A stretch of DNA of 64,000 nucleotides from Harmothoe impar (Eukaryota > Annelida > Polychaeta > Phyllodocida > Polynoidae), in contig OX381718.1 of NCBI GenBank assembly GCA_947462335.1, positions 40,702,976-40,766,975 of the forward strand. Direction: 5' to 3'. The position numbers and the translations under genes are program-made. This document shows positions 9,036-20,639 of this stretch, piece after piece. How positions within the stretch are numbered: position 1 is the first letter of the stretch; every line of letters starts with the position of its first letter. Under the pieces are notes generated by a model, which saw nothing but the letters and a program-made list of their open reading frames with translations, was not told where the DNA came from and searched no databases.

Positions 9036-9228
9036 GTGTGGATAGTACGTTGGTTTTTTAGTTCATTCCTGGTGTGGACTTGAAGTATCAGGATCCAATT
9101 TAAGGATGCTTAGAAGGTTGAGTTCGGGTTTCGAAATTTTTCTTAGTTGAGCAACCTAACTGATACGGTAGTGACTTGGTTCAGAAGTTGGAGGATCTTA
9201 CTTAAGATACAGTGTTGAGGGTTAAAAT

Positions 9229-9606
9229 AATTTATACTCAATCTATATCTCAAGATGATCAACACAACCACAACAACTGAAGTATGATATTCATGTTGGC
9301 AAGTTTATTCATAAAAATCAGATCACAACGTTTGGCCACAAGTCGGGCTTCATCAGGTGATGTTTAAAAGTTCATTTGTAATTACTGAGCTAGCTAAATG
9401 AGCAATGGTTACTATGGTGACGTTTGTTTAAGGTCAAGGTCAAGGTCATTAGGTGACAATGAGGTCAAAGGTCAATTTTATATGAGTGCATGAGTACTGA
9501 GGGCATAGAAAGCGCTTATAGTTTGTATTTACCGGTACTTGCGGTATTATAGATTTAAAGTTAAAATATATACAGAGTTCATTTCTTTATGTCGCTAATA
9601 TAAAAT
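9229..9606 (-). repeat. PLE LTR-like repeat, copy at the element's 5' side
   Basis: Direct copy of 4510-4887. It lies about 190 bp upstream of the first coding ATG on the minus strand, so it is the likely promoter-bearing copy. No TATA box that I would trust is visible in it. Confidence 0.92.
9322..9361 (-). ncRNA. hammerhead-ribozyme-like motif, copy 2
   Basis: Identical to the copy at 4603-4642, including the C-for-G change in the GAAA core box. Having the motif in both terminal repeats is the arrangement expected for PLE transcript processing. Confidence 0.55.
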
Positions 9607-9619
9607 AAGAGATTAATTT
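9604..9619. repeat. target-site duplication of the PLE, right copy
   Basis: Matches the left copy at 4499-4514. It restores continuity of the TTGACAGTT element when the insertion is removed in thought. Confidence 0.8.
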
Positions 9620-9777
9620 TCTCTTACAGTTCCATTTTTTGGGACTAGCGATGACATTTGACTGTTATTGAGGGTTTGAACTGTCAATAAGAGAATTTTA
9701 CCCTGATATTGACAGTTCGAACTGTCCATTAGGGAATTTTATACTGTTATTGACAGCAGTTCAAACTGTCAATAGCT

Positions 9778-10155
9778 ATGGCCAAACCCAATTGCAAAAA
9801 TACCCCTATATTAGCTGCAATTAGCTACATGGGCCATATCTGTACACAGAAGTAAACGGTTCAGATGGCGCTCTCAGAGGGGAACTGTGACCTTTGATGC
9901 CAGACACAGATTTGGTAAACAAGGGTCACTTTAAAAGTGTACATGTCCTAAGAAAGATTAATGGAGCTGTTATGCAGGTGAAGGCAAAAGGTGGGTGGGG
10001 TGGGGGGACACTAGAAAAAAGATAAAGTACTGAAAAGCATCACACAGTGTATCATAATAAGAAAAAAAAGTCCTGTGGTGGAGGGAGAAAAACTTGATAA
10101 ACCTCCATACACATAAGGATTAGTATAATGCACCAATTACAATCTAACAAACTTT
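9778..10155. other. unassigned stretch
   Basis: No ORF with coding character. G-rich GGTGGGTGGGGTGGGG near 9990-10007 may form a quadruplex. Confidence 0.4.
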
Positions 10156-10640
10156 AATGCAATCATTAAAGGGTTAACTATTCTCAGTTAGCACGCTGTG
10201 GTTGATATCAGTCACGTTATCTGTCTGTTGTGAAGGTGACCCTCTCTAGGCTATAGTACACCTAGATACCTGCCTATCAATCTGACTCTGTGGTTCCTTT
10301 TCATACTTCTCTGATGTTTCACTCATGTTCCTTACGTTTTCCTCTCAACTGCCAGCATGTTATTTATTGCCTGGCATATGGCTCATTTATCATAATTCTC
10401 ATCTGTACATTATGTTCAGACCTTTTGGCCCTATCATGTGCTGGGCCCTCTGTCAGCATAAATGCATGAATGCAGCATTGGCAGATCTACTCCCCAGTGC
10501 TGTATTCATGTATCATGCTTACCCTTCAGGAGTGCAGAAGCCCCATAGGGCATGCAATGCATGCATGCTGCCCCAGGTGATTTACTCTGCAGTATTGCAT
10601 CATGTGGCGCATTAATGCAATATGTGACTCTCAATCGGTT
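10156..10640 (+). repeat. hairpin MITE of the TTAAAGGGTTAA family, long form
   Basis: It starts with ATTAAAGGGTTAACTATTCTCAGTTAGCACGC and contains the GCATGAATGCAGCATTGG...CCAGTGCTGTATTCATG hairpin. A copy in reverse orientation occupies about 20025-20475 and matches over most of its length, including CTGTTATTTATTGCC-like and CAGATTGATAG segments. No convincing protein. Confidence 0.75.
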
Positions 10641-11127
10641 ATAAAATATAATACTTATATTCCCTATTCCTATAAAATTGTTTGGAATGTCTTATACCTT
10701 ACCACTATGTCATTTTGTCAGGAGAGTCCTCATCTTTCATTATTATGGGCATATTGAGTTTGTTTTTATATGGATAACTTTACCAAGCCGAAGATAACCA
10801 CAGGGTTGTATGTGCGGGCCTATCTGGAGTGATTGGGGGCTGTATACATGTAACTGTAGTGGGAGGTGAGAGGTGGGGTGTAGATCAAGGCACCCAGCTG
10901 CTTGGCATGACAGGAGCAGCAGGAGGCTAAACAAACAGCCAGTAGTATATCGACATGTATATACAATAATGGACTGCTTAAGTGCAGGGGTCTCAAATCT
11001 CAAATGAGCGCCGGTCAGTGCAAGTTTGTGTTTCCTAAAACCTCGAATTTATTTTCTGTATAAGGACAGTAGGTAACAGGGATTTAAAATTAAAAAGCAC
11101 AAGTCTGCTTAAACAGGCTATAGTGAC
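10641..11127. other. unassigned stretch
   Basis: No gene or defined repeat recognised. Short ORFs lack any recognisable domain. Confidence 0.4.
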
Positions 11128-11254
<127 letters not shown>

Positions 11255-11572
11255 AACCCAGGAACCCACCCCACAGTTTCAGTTTCAGTTTCAGACCCAG
11301 ATGATTATGTCGATATAGGGACGTGAAGGGTAGGTTACTAATGGCGAGTAGACGCAACGGGGCTGTATTCCTGTCAATAGAGGGCCTTGCACATTGAAGC
11401 ACTTTGATGTAAATCGACATCTCAAAGTGAAAACGAATGACCACCATCTTATATTTTATGTTTGATGTCATATCAGTGTGTTTATCCAGTTCTAATGCTC
11501 GCTGGTTATCCAGTTTATGCACTGCTTAGAGTGATGAAGTGGATACACTGTAAAAAAAAAAAATCATAAAAA

Positions 11573-11706
11573 ATAATGGAGATTCAGTGGCATCACTGGG
11601 TGCCAGACTTTCCCCGTAAAGATAATGGTCACTGTTATTTCAAGTTCACCCTAATTTCGACGGTGAAAGTCCAGCACCCAGTGGTGCCAGTGAATCACCG
11701 TTATTC
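11573..11706. repeat. imperfect palindrome / short MITE
   Basis: GATTCAGTGGCATCACTGGG at 11580 onward is mirrored by the reverse complement of CCCAGTGGTGCCAGTGAATC ending near 11699. The arms are about 45 bp and extend through the ACTTTC...CCGT segment. It would fold into one long hairpin. Family unknown. Confidence 0.7.
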
Positions 11707-11719
11707 TAACAGAATACGG

Positions 11720-12585
11720 GACATTGTACAATTTTATGTCATTTATCCCAGTATTTTTTTTGTCCATTTATCCACCTATACCTAACTCTATGCTCAATAT
11801 GGTTGCATGCCAAATTTGGTACCATGTCCAATCAGCAATATCATCTTAGTGTCAAGACTTCAGGCCTAATCGTCAGGAATCAGTCTATGAGAGCATTATA
11901 AAGTGCTTCATGATACTTTGTAATGTCAGTCCATGAGAACAAGTCATTCTAGGATGGCTACAGAGCAAACCCTACAGCTTTTTATCTATAAATTTTTCTT
12001 ATTACCACAAAAATGGTGTTCTTAGCATCCGTGAAAATTTCCTCATGAACCGAACCACTGTAAAACTTTACATTGATTCTCTGCATATTCAACGGAATAT
12101 TTTTACATGACATAGCTTCACCATGATGAATAAACTGTGTTTCACCATACTGGATTACGTGTCCAATATTGTGTAATTATATGTAACCAATAATGGTATA
12201 TAATTTATGTAACCAAATGTCAGGTGGTGGGGGATGGACTATAGTCTAGTTCCTCCCACACTCCCTAGGGCATCCCTACCAACCTCCTTTGTTGTAGATA
12301 CCAGCCAGTCCCCTCCATTGCAGCTATTATAACAGGAGTTGGTTGATTTTTCAACGGAATATTTCTACAGTGTACTCATTGTTTAAAAAGCAATATGCTA
12401 TAGGCTTGGGCAAAATATTACGGTTTTTATATTGCTAGGCTAAGTAGAATTATAAAGAAAGTGCATTAGCCTGTCTAAAAACTGTGATGTCTAGCAAATC
12501 AGGGGGTAAAACATTACCCCTATAAAAAAAACGTTAATCCTCCCGTATACTCATAGGTACACCAACGTCATTTTCAGACGGCTAA
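11720..12585. other. unassigned stretch
   Basis: AT-rich, no coding signal and no defined repeat seen. Confidence 0.4.
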
Positions 12586-13039
12586 CACTGATAATAAAAC
12601 CTATAGTCAGTACTGACTATACCACCATATTTTGACCCCCGTAGTCAGATGATCACATATGTTAGTCACATATTAGTCATAAAGATAGTCAGTAGTGACT
12701 ATATGTAGATCACACAAATTGATGATGTCACAGGAATGTGTGCACAGGAAACAGGTAGGATTCAAAATTGAATGCTCAACTGATTTCAGGTAGGCACATC
12801 TTATTCTATCTAAACCACTCCTTTACACATTGCCTTGTGTGTTAGCTCTTGTGTTAATGTTGAGTATGTTTACTTAAGGTATCATAGGACACATGCATTC
12901 ATGATTTTGATTGAAGTATCATGTGTTTTTGTTCATATTCTGATCATGTAACTGTGGATCTCTAGGCTTCCAGACTAGAATATACAGAGGTTGATTGTGT
13001 GAAGGGTTATAGTGTGCCAGGCATATGGCCCATGCTCAT

Positions 13040-14055
13040 CTACTTCACCCAATGGTGCTAGGGCAGGTACCCCCGGACATCTACCCCCAGCCTACATCTA
13101 CCACCAGACATCTACCCCTGGACATCTACCACCTGAGAATCTACCCCCTAGGACATGAAAGTCCAGGGGATAGATGTCCTGGGGGTAGAAGCCGTAAGGG
13201 GGTAAAAGTCCAGGGGATGGATGTCCAAGGGGTAGATGTCCTAAGCATGCTAAACATTACCACAACATTAACACCCGGACTTCTACCCCTGGAAATCTAC
13301 CCCCTAGGACTTCTCCCCCCTAAGACTTTAATCCCCTTAGACATCTATCCCCTGGACTTTTACCTCCTTACAACTTCTACCTCTTAGGACATCAATCCCC
13401 TTGGACATCTACCCCCTTTACCCTCTAAGACCTCTACCCCTGGGGACATCAACCCCCTCCAAATGCCCATAATAAGTCATATCATGTGGAGGGGGTAGAT
13501 TTCTCCGGGGATATCCAACATCTAGGCCTATCTCTGGACATCTACCCCTGGGAATCTACCTAGGGCATCTACCCCTAGGACTTTTATCCCCTTCAACACC
13601 TATCCCCTTAGGACTCTATCCCCTAGGACATCCACCCACTTGGACACCTACCCCTGGACATCTACCCCTTGACATCTACCCCCTATGACATCTAACCCTA
13701 TATTTGGACATCTACCCCCAGACTTTTACCCCTAAAAACCTCTACCCTCTAGCACATCCACCCGCTTGGACACCTACCTCCGGACTTCTACCCCCTGGGA
13801 CATCTAACCCTATACTTGGACATCTACCCCAGACTTTTACCCCTTTAAACTTCTACCGCCTAGAATATCCGTCCCTTTGGACATCTACCCCCTTTACCCT
13901 CTAGTAGTTCTACCCCATCCACATGCCCATATGGTTGAGCCATATCATGTGGAGGGAGAAGATTTCTCAAAGGACAGTGGGCATCTACCCTAGGACATCT
14001 ACCCCCTAGGACTTCTACCCCTGGAGAATGCTACCCCATCCACATAGGCCTATAA
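13040..14055 (+). repeat. minisatellite GGACATCTACCCC, forward block
   Basis: Dozens of degenerate 13-20-bp units, GGACATCTACCCC with variable linkers (CTAGGACTTCTACCCC and similar). A short block in reverse orientation interrupts it at about 13152-13240. The proline-rich ORFs here are repeat translations, not genes. Confidence 0.95.
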
Positions 14056-14079
14056 CTCAATTATATGGGCATGTTGAGG

Positions 14080-15140
14080 AGGTTGATGTCTCCAGGGGAA
14101 GATGTCCTGGGGTAGGTGTCCAAGGGGGTGGATGTGCTACGGGGTAGAGTCCTAAGGGGGCAAAAGTCCAGGGAAAAGATTTCGATTGGGATAAAATCCT
14201 AGGGTGTTGATGTCCACAGGGGTAGATTCCCAGGGGGTAGATGTCCAGGGGTAGATGTCTGATGTCCCTGCAGAAATCTACCCCATCCACATGATATGAC
14301 TCAACCATATGGGTATGTAGAGGGGGGGTTGATGTTCCCAGGGGTAGAAGTCCTAGAGTAAAGGGGGTAGATGTCCCAGGGGGTAGATGTCCAGGGGGTA
14401 GATGTCTGGGGGTAGTTTCCATGTCAGGGGATATCCTAAGGGGTAGAAGTCCTAGAGGGCAAAGGCAGTAGACATCCAAGTGGATAGATGTCCTAGGGGG
14501 TAGAAGTTCTAGAAGAAGGAGGCTAAAGCCCAGTGGATGGATAACCTAGGGGTAAAAGTCATAAGGGGGTAAAACTCCAGGGAATGGATGTCCAAGAGGA
14601 TGAATGTCCTAGGGGGTAGACGTCCTAGGGGTAGATGTCCAGGGGGTATATGTTATGGGGTAGGCATACAAGGGGGTGGATGTCCTATAGGGTAGAGTCC
14701 TAAGGGGCAAAAGTCTAGGGGATAGATTTCCAATGGGATAAAATCCTAGGGGGTAGATGTCAAAGGGGGTAGATTCCCAGGGGGTAGATGTCCAGGGGTA
14801 GATATCTGATGTCCTTGGAGAAATCTACCCCCTCCACATGATATGACTCAACTATATGGGTATGTAGAGGGGGTTGATGTTCCTAGGGGTAGAAGTCCTA
14901 GAGGGTAAAGGGGGTAGATGTCCCAGGGGTAGGTGTCTAGGGGGTAGATGTCTGGGGGTAGGTGTCCAAGGCAGTGGATGTCCTAAGGGGCAGAAGTTCT
15001 AGGGGGTAAAATTCAAAGGGGTAAAAGTCCTACGGGGGTAAAAGTCCAACGGGGGTAAAAGTCCTATGGGGTAGATGTCCTAGGGGTAGATAGTAAGCCC
15101 CGGGGGTAGATGTCTTGGGGGTAGATGCTAGGGGGTACTT
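14080..15140 (-). repeat. minisatellite GGGGTAGATGTCC, reverse block
   Basis: The same unit as the forward block in reverse complement, again in many degenerate copies. Together the blocks make a giant imperfect inverted repeat centred near 14060. Transcripts could fold back over about a kilobase. Confidence 0.95.
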
Positions 15141-15405
15141 GTCTTGACTTATTGTCCTGCCGTCTCATGATTGACTATATCTATTAGTCAGAGTGACTAA
15201 TTTAGAGCATGAAAGCATTAAATTCATAGTCACTTGACTATATATCCCAAATTAGCCGAGTTAATGCTTGACTATAGGTTGACTATATGACTAACTTACA
15301 TTAGACATAGGTGACTAACTAAGTATAGCCCTTTTTGCTACGTTCACGCGACTATAGAAATGTAGTCCGTAGTGACTAACATTTCCAGGTCCGTTATTAT
15401 CAGTG

Positions 15406-16043
15406 AAGTGGCAGGGCTATTACCAATTGTCAGTTTATTTATCCTTTCTTCACTTCAATTTGCTTTTCTTAAGTATGCTTTCTAGACTTACTCTACAACG
15501 AGCAGATAGTACCTCACGGGAGTGCACGGACAAACTTTTTAGGTGAGTCTTGATGAAAGCTTACTGAAATCTTAGTCTTCATCTATTATACGGCTAAGGA
15601 CAGACAGTATCACTAGGGTTGCTGTTTATTGTAGTTATAATGGATCTTGAAGGATTCAATCTTGGTTCTAACTTTTACATAGTTTAACCTCTGCCAAGGT
15701 CAAGGTTGCAACTCACAACGTTTGTCCGTGAACTCACCAGGTCTGTCGTGCCTACAACGAGGTAGGGATCCTGCTGATACACCTTTCAGAGCTATATATA
15801 GGTAAGATTCCTGATGGTACTCAATCCCATCAGAATTCCTGCCACAATCATTCTGGCCCCCCTCTGAACGGAGGGGTTCAAATCTCCCCCCTCCCCATTG
15901 GGTTCGTCTGGGTTCAAATGTATCGCATCGTGAATTAGTCACATGGGTGTTATGGGTGTTATAGCAAGGCCCGGACATTTTCACTTAAAGGGGTAAAATC
16001 CTCCCGACCCCCCCCCGACCCCCTTGACCCCTGAGGATCTGCA
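15406..16043. other. unassigned stretch
   Basis: No recognised gene. Poly-C tracts lie near 16002-16013. Confidence 0.4.
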
Positions 16044-16310
16044 CACAGAGAAGAGAAACAGCGTTAAAATGGAGTCCAGGTTGCCTCCAGAATAACTCAC
16101 CTCTTTAGGGGAGCCCAAGTCGCATAAGGGTGTCTGGGTGATTCTCTAGTTGACCTAGGCCTAGGCCTAGAAAGGAGTCACCTGGGGGAGTTACACAGCT
16201 CCATAGCTCACGTAAGGGAGTCACATTATAGGGATCACGGCTCCCTTAGAGAGGGGAGTCATTCTGGAGGGAACCTGGACTCCCTTTTGGCGGTGTTTCT
16301 TTTCTCTGTG
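16044..16310. repeat. CACAGAGAA...TTCTCTGTG MITE, copy 1
   Basis: The terminal inverted repeats read CACAGAGAAGAGAAACAG and, inverted, CTGTTTCTTTTCTCTGTG with a short mismatch. Several GGAGTCAC/AGGGGAG blocks lie between. A second copy is at 44540-44784. Non-coding. Confidence 0.8.
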
Positions 16311-17750
16311 CAGCTGTGCAATGCCTCCGATGTAAGTATGGCAGTTCCTGCCTCCGAAAACCACTTTAAAACCACTTTGCTTTGGAGGAAACAGATCATG
16401 TAGAAAGGGGTGATCTTGTTGCCTTCAGCTATTAACTTTCTGATGTGTTTATGTCTTGTTCTTATTTTCATTCTTAGACATGAGATTATATTATCAGTGT
16501 CAGAAAGTGGCACGCTAAACTATTAATCTGAATTCTTTTTTTTAATGTGGAACATATTCCCGCCCCTACCGGAATTAGGATCCCACATCACTATGAAACT
16601 GCTGTCTCTTTCATAGAAGCAATGCTAGGCCCGGTATATCGGGTTCAAGGGTGTGCAAACCGCACATATTCATTTTTTAAAGGACTTCTTGATATTTTGT
16701 CCCCCTGCACCCACAGCACAATGGTTTTGGGTACTTTCGTGTTCAGTGGACCCCCACTTCTCTTATCTCTTATTCTCTGGCCTACCACAAGAACTACCAT
16801 GATGCAGTTCCAGCTTATGCCTTCACCTGCAAAACAGCTCCACAAGCACAGTGCCTGATTTTAGGGTGAGAGTACTTTTCGCGACAGTGTCGCTCACTTT
16901 TCTGAGGGTGAATCTTAGGAAATACAAACCCATTAAGTGACCTCCTTAAACGACCTACCTCGACCATATTGATGTCCGGCATACATGTCCCAATGTGTTT
17001 AAGTGATATTGATTAACATACAATAATTGATGGCTAATCAACATACAAAGGTTACAATAGTATAAGTCCTTATGGACGATTTATGTTACATTTAAATAAA
17101 GGTTCTAAAAGGGTGTGCAGGAGGTTATGCATGGCACATGCCTGATGGAATGGCATTGAAAGTGAATAATTTTGAAATTTTGAATAAAAGAGTAATGGCC
17201 ATTCTACCTACATTTGCAATGGTTAAGTTGTTTGGAGAGATGGAGACGAGAGTTAGTATAGGCAAAAAAAGCAATAAATAGGGTCTTATTGGCACTGGGA
17301 GAGGGAGAGCCCGTTCTCTGGTCAGAGATCATGCCACCCGAGCCGATTACAATGTCATCTCTGGATGAACACACCCTCTGTAGCTAACGGTACCTAATGT
17401 ATGCTACAAACTTGGACATGTCAGAGAGTGAATTCCTGAGAATGGGAGTATCCCCCAGGGATTCACCCGGTCAGAGCATCATTGACACATGGAGACACAT
17501 AGCGTCCCTGTCCAGTATAGCTGACCTATAGAGTTTATTACCTCCTTAACCTATCCTGGGTACCACTGGCAGACATACAACTTTAACGCTAGGTGCACAT
17601 AGATTATAAGCCCTTGCTAGCTCATGCGCTTATACAGGGATCTGCTGTTATATGAGTCCTTTCACATGTGCTTAGACGAGACCGGTGCTCGTTTGAGAAC
17701 CCTGCGCTTAAATGGGCATTTCCAGTACTCACCGGTGCTACATTAAACCA
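16311..17750. other. unassigned stretch
   Basis: Only short ORFs without recognisable domains. Near 17540 there is brief similarity to 4140-4200 (a TTAACCTATCCTGGGTACCACTG segment in inverse orientation), so old repeats are present. Confidence 0.4.
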
Positions 17751-18400
17751 TCATGCCATCTTTATTGGGTTGATACAGTCCCAAAGGTCTAACATGATAG
17801 GCATGCCCATTGCGTGTTAATGTAGACATAAAGCACCACGCTGCTCTTAAATGGTTGACTTTCATGAGGCTTGTAAGCATTTATCACACTTACACTTGAA
17901 AAATATTCCAAAATGACTTAGTCACATGGGTGTTTTCTTGTCATATGTATAGGAGTATATATACTCTTGAGTGTATATCTTATTACTCGTAAATTCATCT
18001 TGAAATAACTTACACATCCACTTACAATATCTTTAAAGAAAAGCCAACTACCAAATATTTCACAGCTTACACTTCTCTGCACATACGCCATCTGGATCTA
18101 GACTGAAACTAAAAAGGTAGGTTCCTAAATCTAATTATACCTAAACAACTACTGTATGCTCGAGATTCAGGAACCGGAGACAAATAAGTAAACCAGACAT
18201 GATGGATGGATAGCTGGTGTTTAATACACATGTGTAGCGTTTTTGTATGGAAACATATTTGTCTAGAGGTCATTCTTCTTTTATTAACCATGAAGAGGGA
18301 TGCACAGTATACATGAGGTCAGATTATCCTTATTATATTTAATTCACTTAAATACAAACATTCACGCAGTGTTAGCTCCCCAGTGAATAGGAATAAAACA
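17751..18400. other. MITE remnant and unassigned DNA
   Basis: 17757-17860 resembles the hairpin MITE family (TTGATACAGTCCCAAAGGTCTAACATGATAGGCATGCC). The rest is AT-rich with no coding signal. Confidence 0.4.
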
Positions 18401-18600
18401 TCACAGAGGCCAAATATAAAAAGTCAGATTGATAGGCAGGTAACTAGATGTACTAGAGAGTGGCAGAGATAACATGACTAATAACAACCTGACAGAGATA
18501 ACATGGCTAAGAACAACCTGACAGAGATAACATGACTAAGAACAACCACATCATGCTAGCTGAGAATGTTAAACCCTGTAGATTACATTTTCCAATTAAT
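18401..18600 (-). repeat. partial copy of the 10156/20025 repeat with 29-bp tandem triplication
   Basis: It contains CAGATTGATAGGCAGGTAACTAG and ends GAGAATGTTAAACCC, like the repeat at 20025-20475. The phrase CAGAGATAACATGACTAA is repeated three times in tandem (18465-18545). Confidence 0.7.
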
Positions 18601-18976
18601 ATCTCCCTATCTATATTTTCGTTGAAAGTACTGATATAAATTATGTGATTTGTATAAAGATTTAGGTTAGAAGCAACCTTTTCGATTATGATCTTTTAAA
18701 GTTACATTCATTTTAATAATTTTACACAATTTTAATAATTTTACACAATTTTACACAATATTTCCAGGCCCGGATATTTGCAATTTAGAAATTGAATATA
18801 AAGCAAGTGTTTATGATAGCAATGATAATAAATAGGGTTCTCCCTACATGTTACAATTATATTAAACATTTTAATATGTAAATTATTGAAGAACATTACA
18901 GAAAATATTCACACTTTCTCTTTTATGCTGTAGAAACCTTAATGATGGTCCGATTTACAAACCCTAAAAATTAGCA

Positions 18977-19596
18977 TATGTGACCCAACAAGCAAAAAGA
19001 CCCATCCGCGGGGGATTTTTAGTACTGGCTTTGGCCACCAGGGGGCACCAGAAGGGCTAGAGAGTGCATAATTCAAGTAAAAATTCTCTAAGCTAATTTT
19101 TTGTGTATAATTCAATAGACTTATTGTAATTGATCTATCTTTACTGCAAACATTCCATATTTGGAATGCAAAAAGAACGTTTTCTATGGAAAATTAGCAT
19201 ATAAGACATTTTTTGGTTGCCATGGAAACCATTCCATTGCACAAAATGGGAGATGATTGTCCCAGTTTCTTAAGTATCACATCAGTTACTCAAAACTGAA
19301 AACAGACTGTAAAAATTCCTTCTAGAACCAAATTTAGACTAAAAAATACCATTTTATTTGGTTATTTATCAATAAAACTGATTTTTTATAATTATCCCTA
19401 TGAATTATGGGATGTGATGCTTTTAGAGCTTATCTACCATTTTCAGTTATTGATATGTACCAATCTTTGAAAATCAATTCCCACAAAACTACCAGGAATT
19501 TTTTAGCTCATGATATCTCATTTTAAAGGGTATGACACCAACTTTAAATACTAATTCCTCCCCGGATGGGTCTTTTCCCTAGCCTGGTCAAAAATA
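18977..19596. repeat. TATGTG-family TIR element, copy 1
   Basis: The termini match as inverted repeats for about 35 bp (TATGTGACC...AAAAGACCCATCCG on the left and its complement on the right). The conserved interior begins GGGGGATTTTTAGTACTGG and GGCCACCAGGGGGC. Two relatives lie at 53841-54470 and 63237-63854. Confidence 0.8.
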
Positions 19597-20024
19597 GGCA
19601 AGAATCTCTAGAATACAGCTAGCTATTTGGGCCTGCCGTTGCCCTCTTTCTGCCGGACCGGCAGACCTTCTGCCGGCTATAGCCGGTGTCTGGCAGGTTT
19701 TTGTATAGACTGGACAAAGCTGCACGCTAATCTGACCAAGTCGTTAGTACATGGGTGGAGCCTGGGCCGTTCTGCACAAAGCCGCTGACGAGCACACTTT
19801 TAAGTGACGCTCTGTGTTTATTTCACGATTTTCCATGAAAATTAGACACATACTATATAATTACATAAAAAAGACATACAATACAGGGAATGGTCACAAT
19901 ACAAGGAACGGCCCTTCCAATGGTTTAACATTCACAGCCCTTTTTTACCATGAAATAAAACATAGAAAGTAACTGCTGTAATCCTGGGGAAATCTGTTGA
20001 TGGGAAGAAAAGAGTATCGTACCC
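19597..20024. other. unassigned stretch
   Basis: It includes a small palindromic run of CTGCCGG/CCGGCAG at 19650-19700. No gene recognised. Confidence 0.4.
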
Positions 20025-20475
20025 CTTTAAGATTCGCATATTGCATTACATGATGCAATACTGCAGAGTAATTCACCTGGGGCAGCATGCATGCAATGTG
20101 TGCCCTATGGGGCTTTTGCACTCCTGAAGGGGCAGCATAATACATGGATACAGGCCTGGAGAGTAGGTTGGCAATGCTAAATGCATGCTTTATGCTGACA
20201 GAGGGCCCAGCACATTATAGGGCCAAAACATCTGCACAAATAAATGAAAATTATGGTAAATGAGCCATATGGCAGGTAATAAATAACATGCTGGCAGTTG
20301 AGAGGAAAACGCAGGGAACATGAGTGAAACATCAGAGAAGTATGAAAAGTAACCACAGAGTCAGATTGATAGACAGGTATCTAGGTGTACTATAGAGAGG
20401 GTCACCTTCACACCAGACAGATAACATGACTGATATCAACCACAGCGTGCTACCTGAGAATGTTAAACCCTTTAG
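20025..20475 (-). repeat. inverted copy of the 10156-10640 repeat
   Basis: Matches the reverse complement of 10156-10640 over most of its length, including the GCAATACTGCAGAGTAATTCACC, GAGGGCCCAGCACAT and GAGAATGTTAAACCC segments. The short ORFs inside it are not conserved as proteins. Confidence 0.8.
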
Positions 20476-20639
20476 ACCCCCAACTGCTGTATATATAGGG
20501 ATGAGTAGCTGTCCTGGCTGCCCTCCCATTGGCGCTGTAGGGGTACCGAGATTTCGGTCTTTAAGGATGGCATTGATGTCTTAAAGTTCATGGTGATCTG
20601 TTGTATGTCACATCACAGCAGCTACTCAGATTAACTTAT

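Larger units (their letters stand above)
4510..9606 (-). mobile_element. Penelope-like retroelement (PLE), near full length
   Basis: The 5.1-kb element is bounded by two direct LTR-like repeats (4510-4887 and 9229-9606) and flanked by a target duplication. Reading on the minus strand the order is: LTR-like repeat, N-terminal coding segment, reverse transcriptase plus GIY-YIG endonuclease, a second zinc-finger gene with its own promoter-like region, then the other repeat. The endonuclease and reverse-transcriptase motifs are typical of the Penelope group. The two end repeats look identical by eye, which suggests recent insertion. At least two frameshifts show that this copy is not fully intact. 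Confidence 0.92.
4350..9777. mobile_element. TTGACAGTT palindromic element, split by the PLE
   Basis: The left part (4350-4514) and right part (about 9615-9777) both consist of repeated palindromes TTGACAGTT-n-AACTGTCAA, with spacers such as AATAAGAGAATTTT. The outer ends match as inverted repeats: AGCTATTGACAGT on the left, and its reverse complement ending at 9777. Removing the Penelope-like insertion leaves a compact element of about 320 bp. No coding capacity is seen. The structure is that of a MITE or subterminal-repeat element. Confidence 0.75.
12586..15405. mobile_element. CACTGATAATAA-ended element filled with minisatellite
   Basis: A 12-bp perfect terminal inverted repeat, CACTGATAATAA at 12586-12597 and its complement at 15394-15405, encloses the interval. 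AA sits outside each end as a possible 2-bp duplication. The subterminal zones (12598-12720 and 15150-15390) are rich in TAGTCACT/AGTGACTA motifs in opposite orientation. CACTG...CAGTG termini with subterminal repeats recall the EnSpm/CACTA superfamily; this is inference. The interior is almost wholly a minisatellite and no transposase is present. Confidence 0.72.

Noticed and set aside
8396..9045. Plus-strand ORFs opposite the PLE N-terminal region
   Set aside because: Antisense shadows of the retroelement coding strand.
13025..15140. Proline-rich and histidine-rich ORFs over the minisatellite
   Set aside because: They translate a 13-20-bp nucleotide repeat and shift frame with every unit-length change. 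There is no protein-level conservation.
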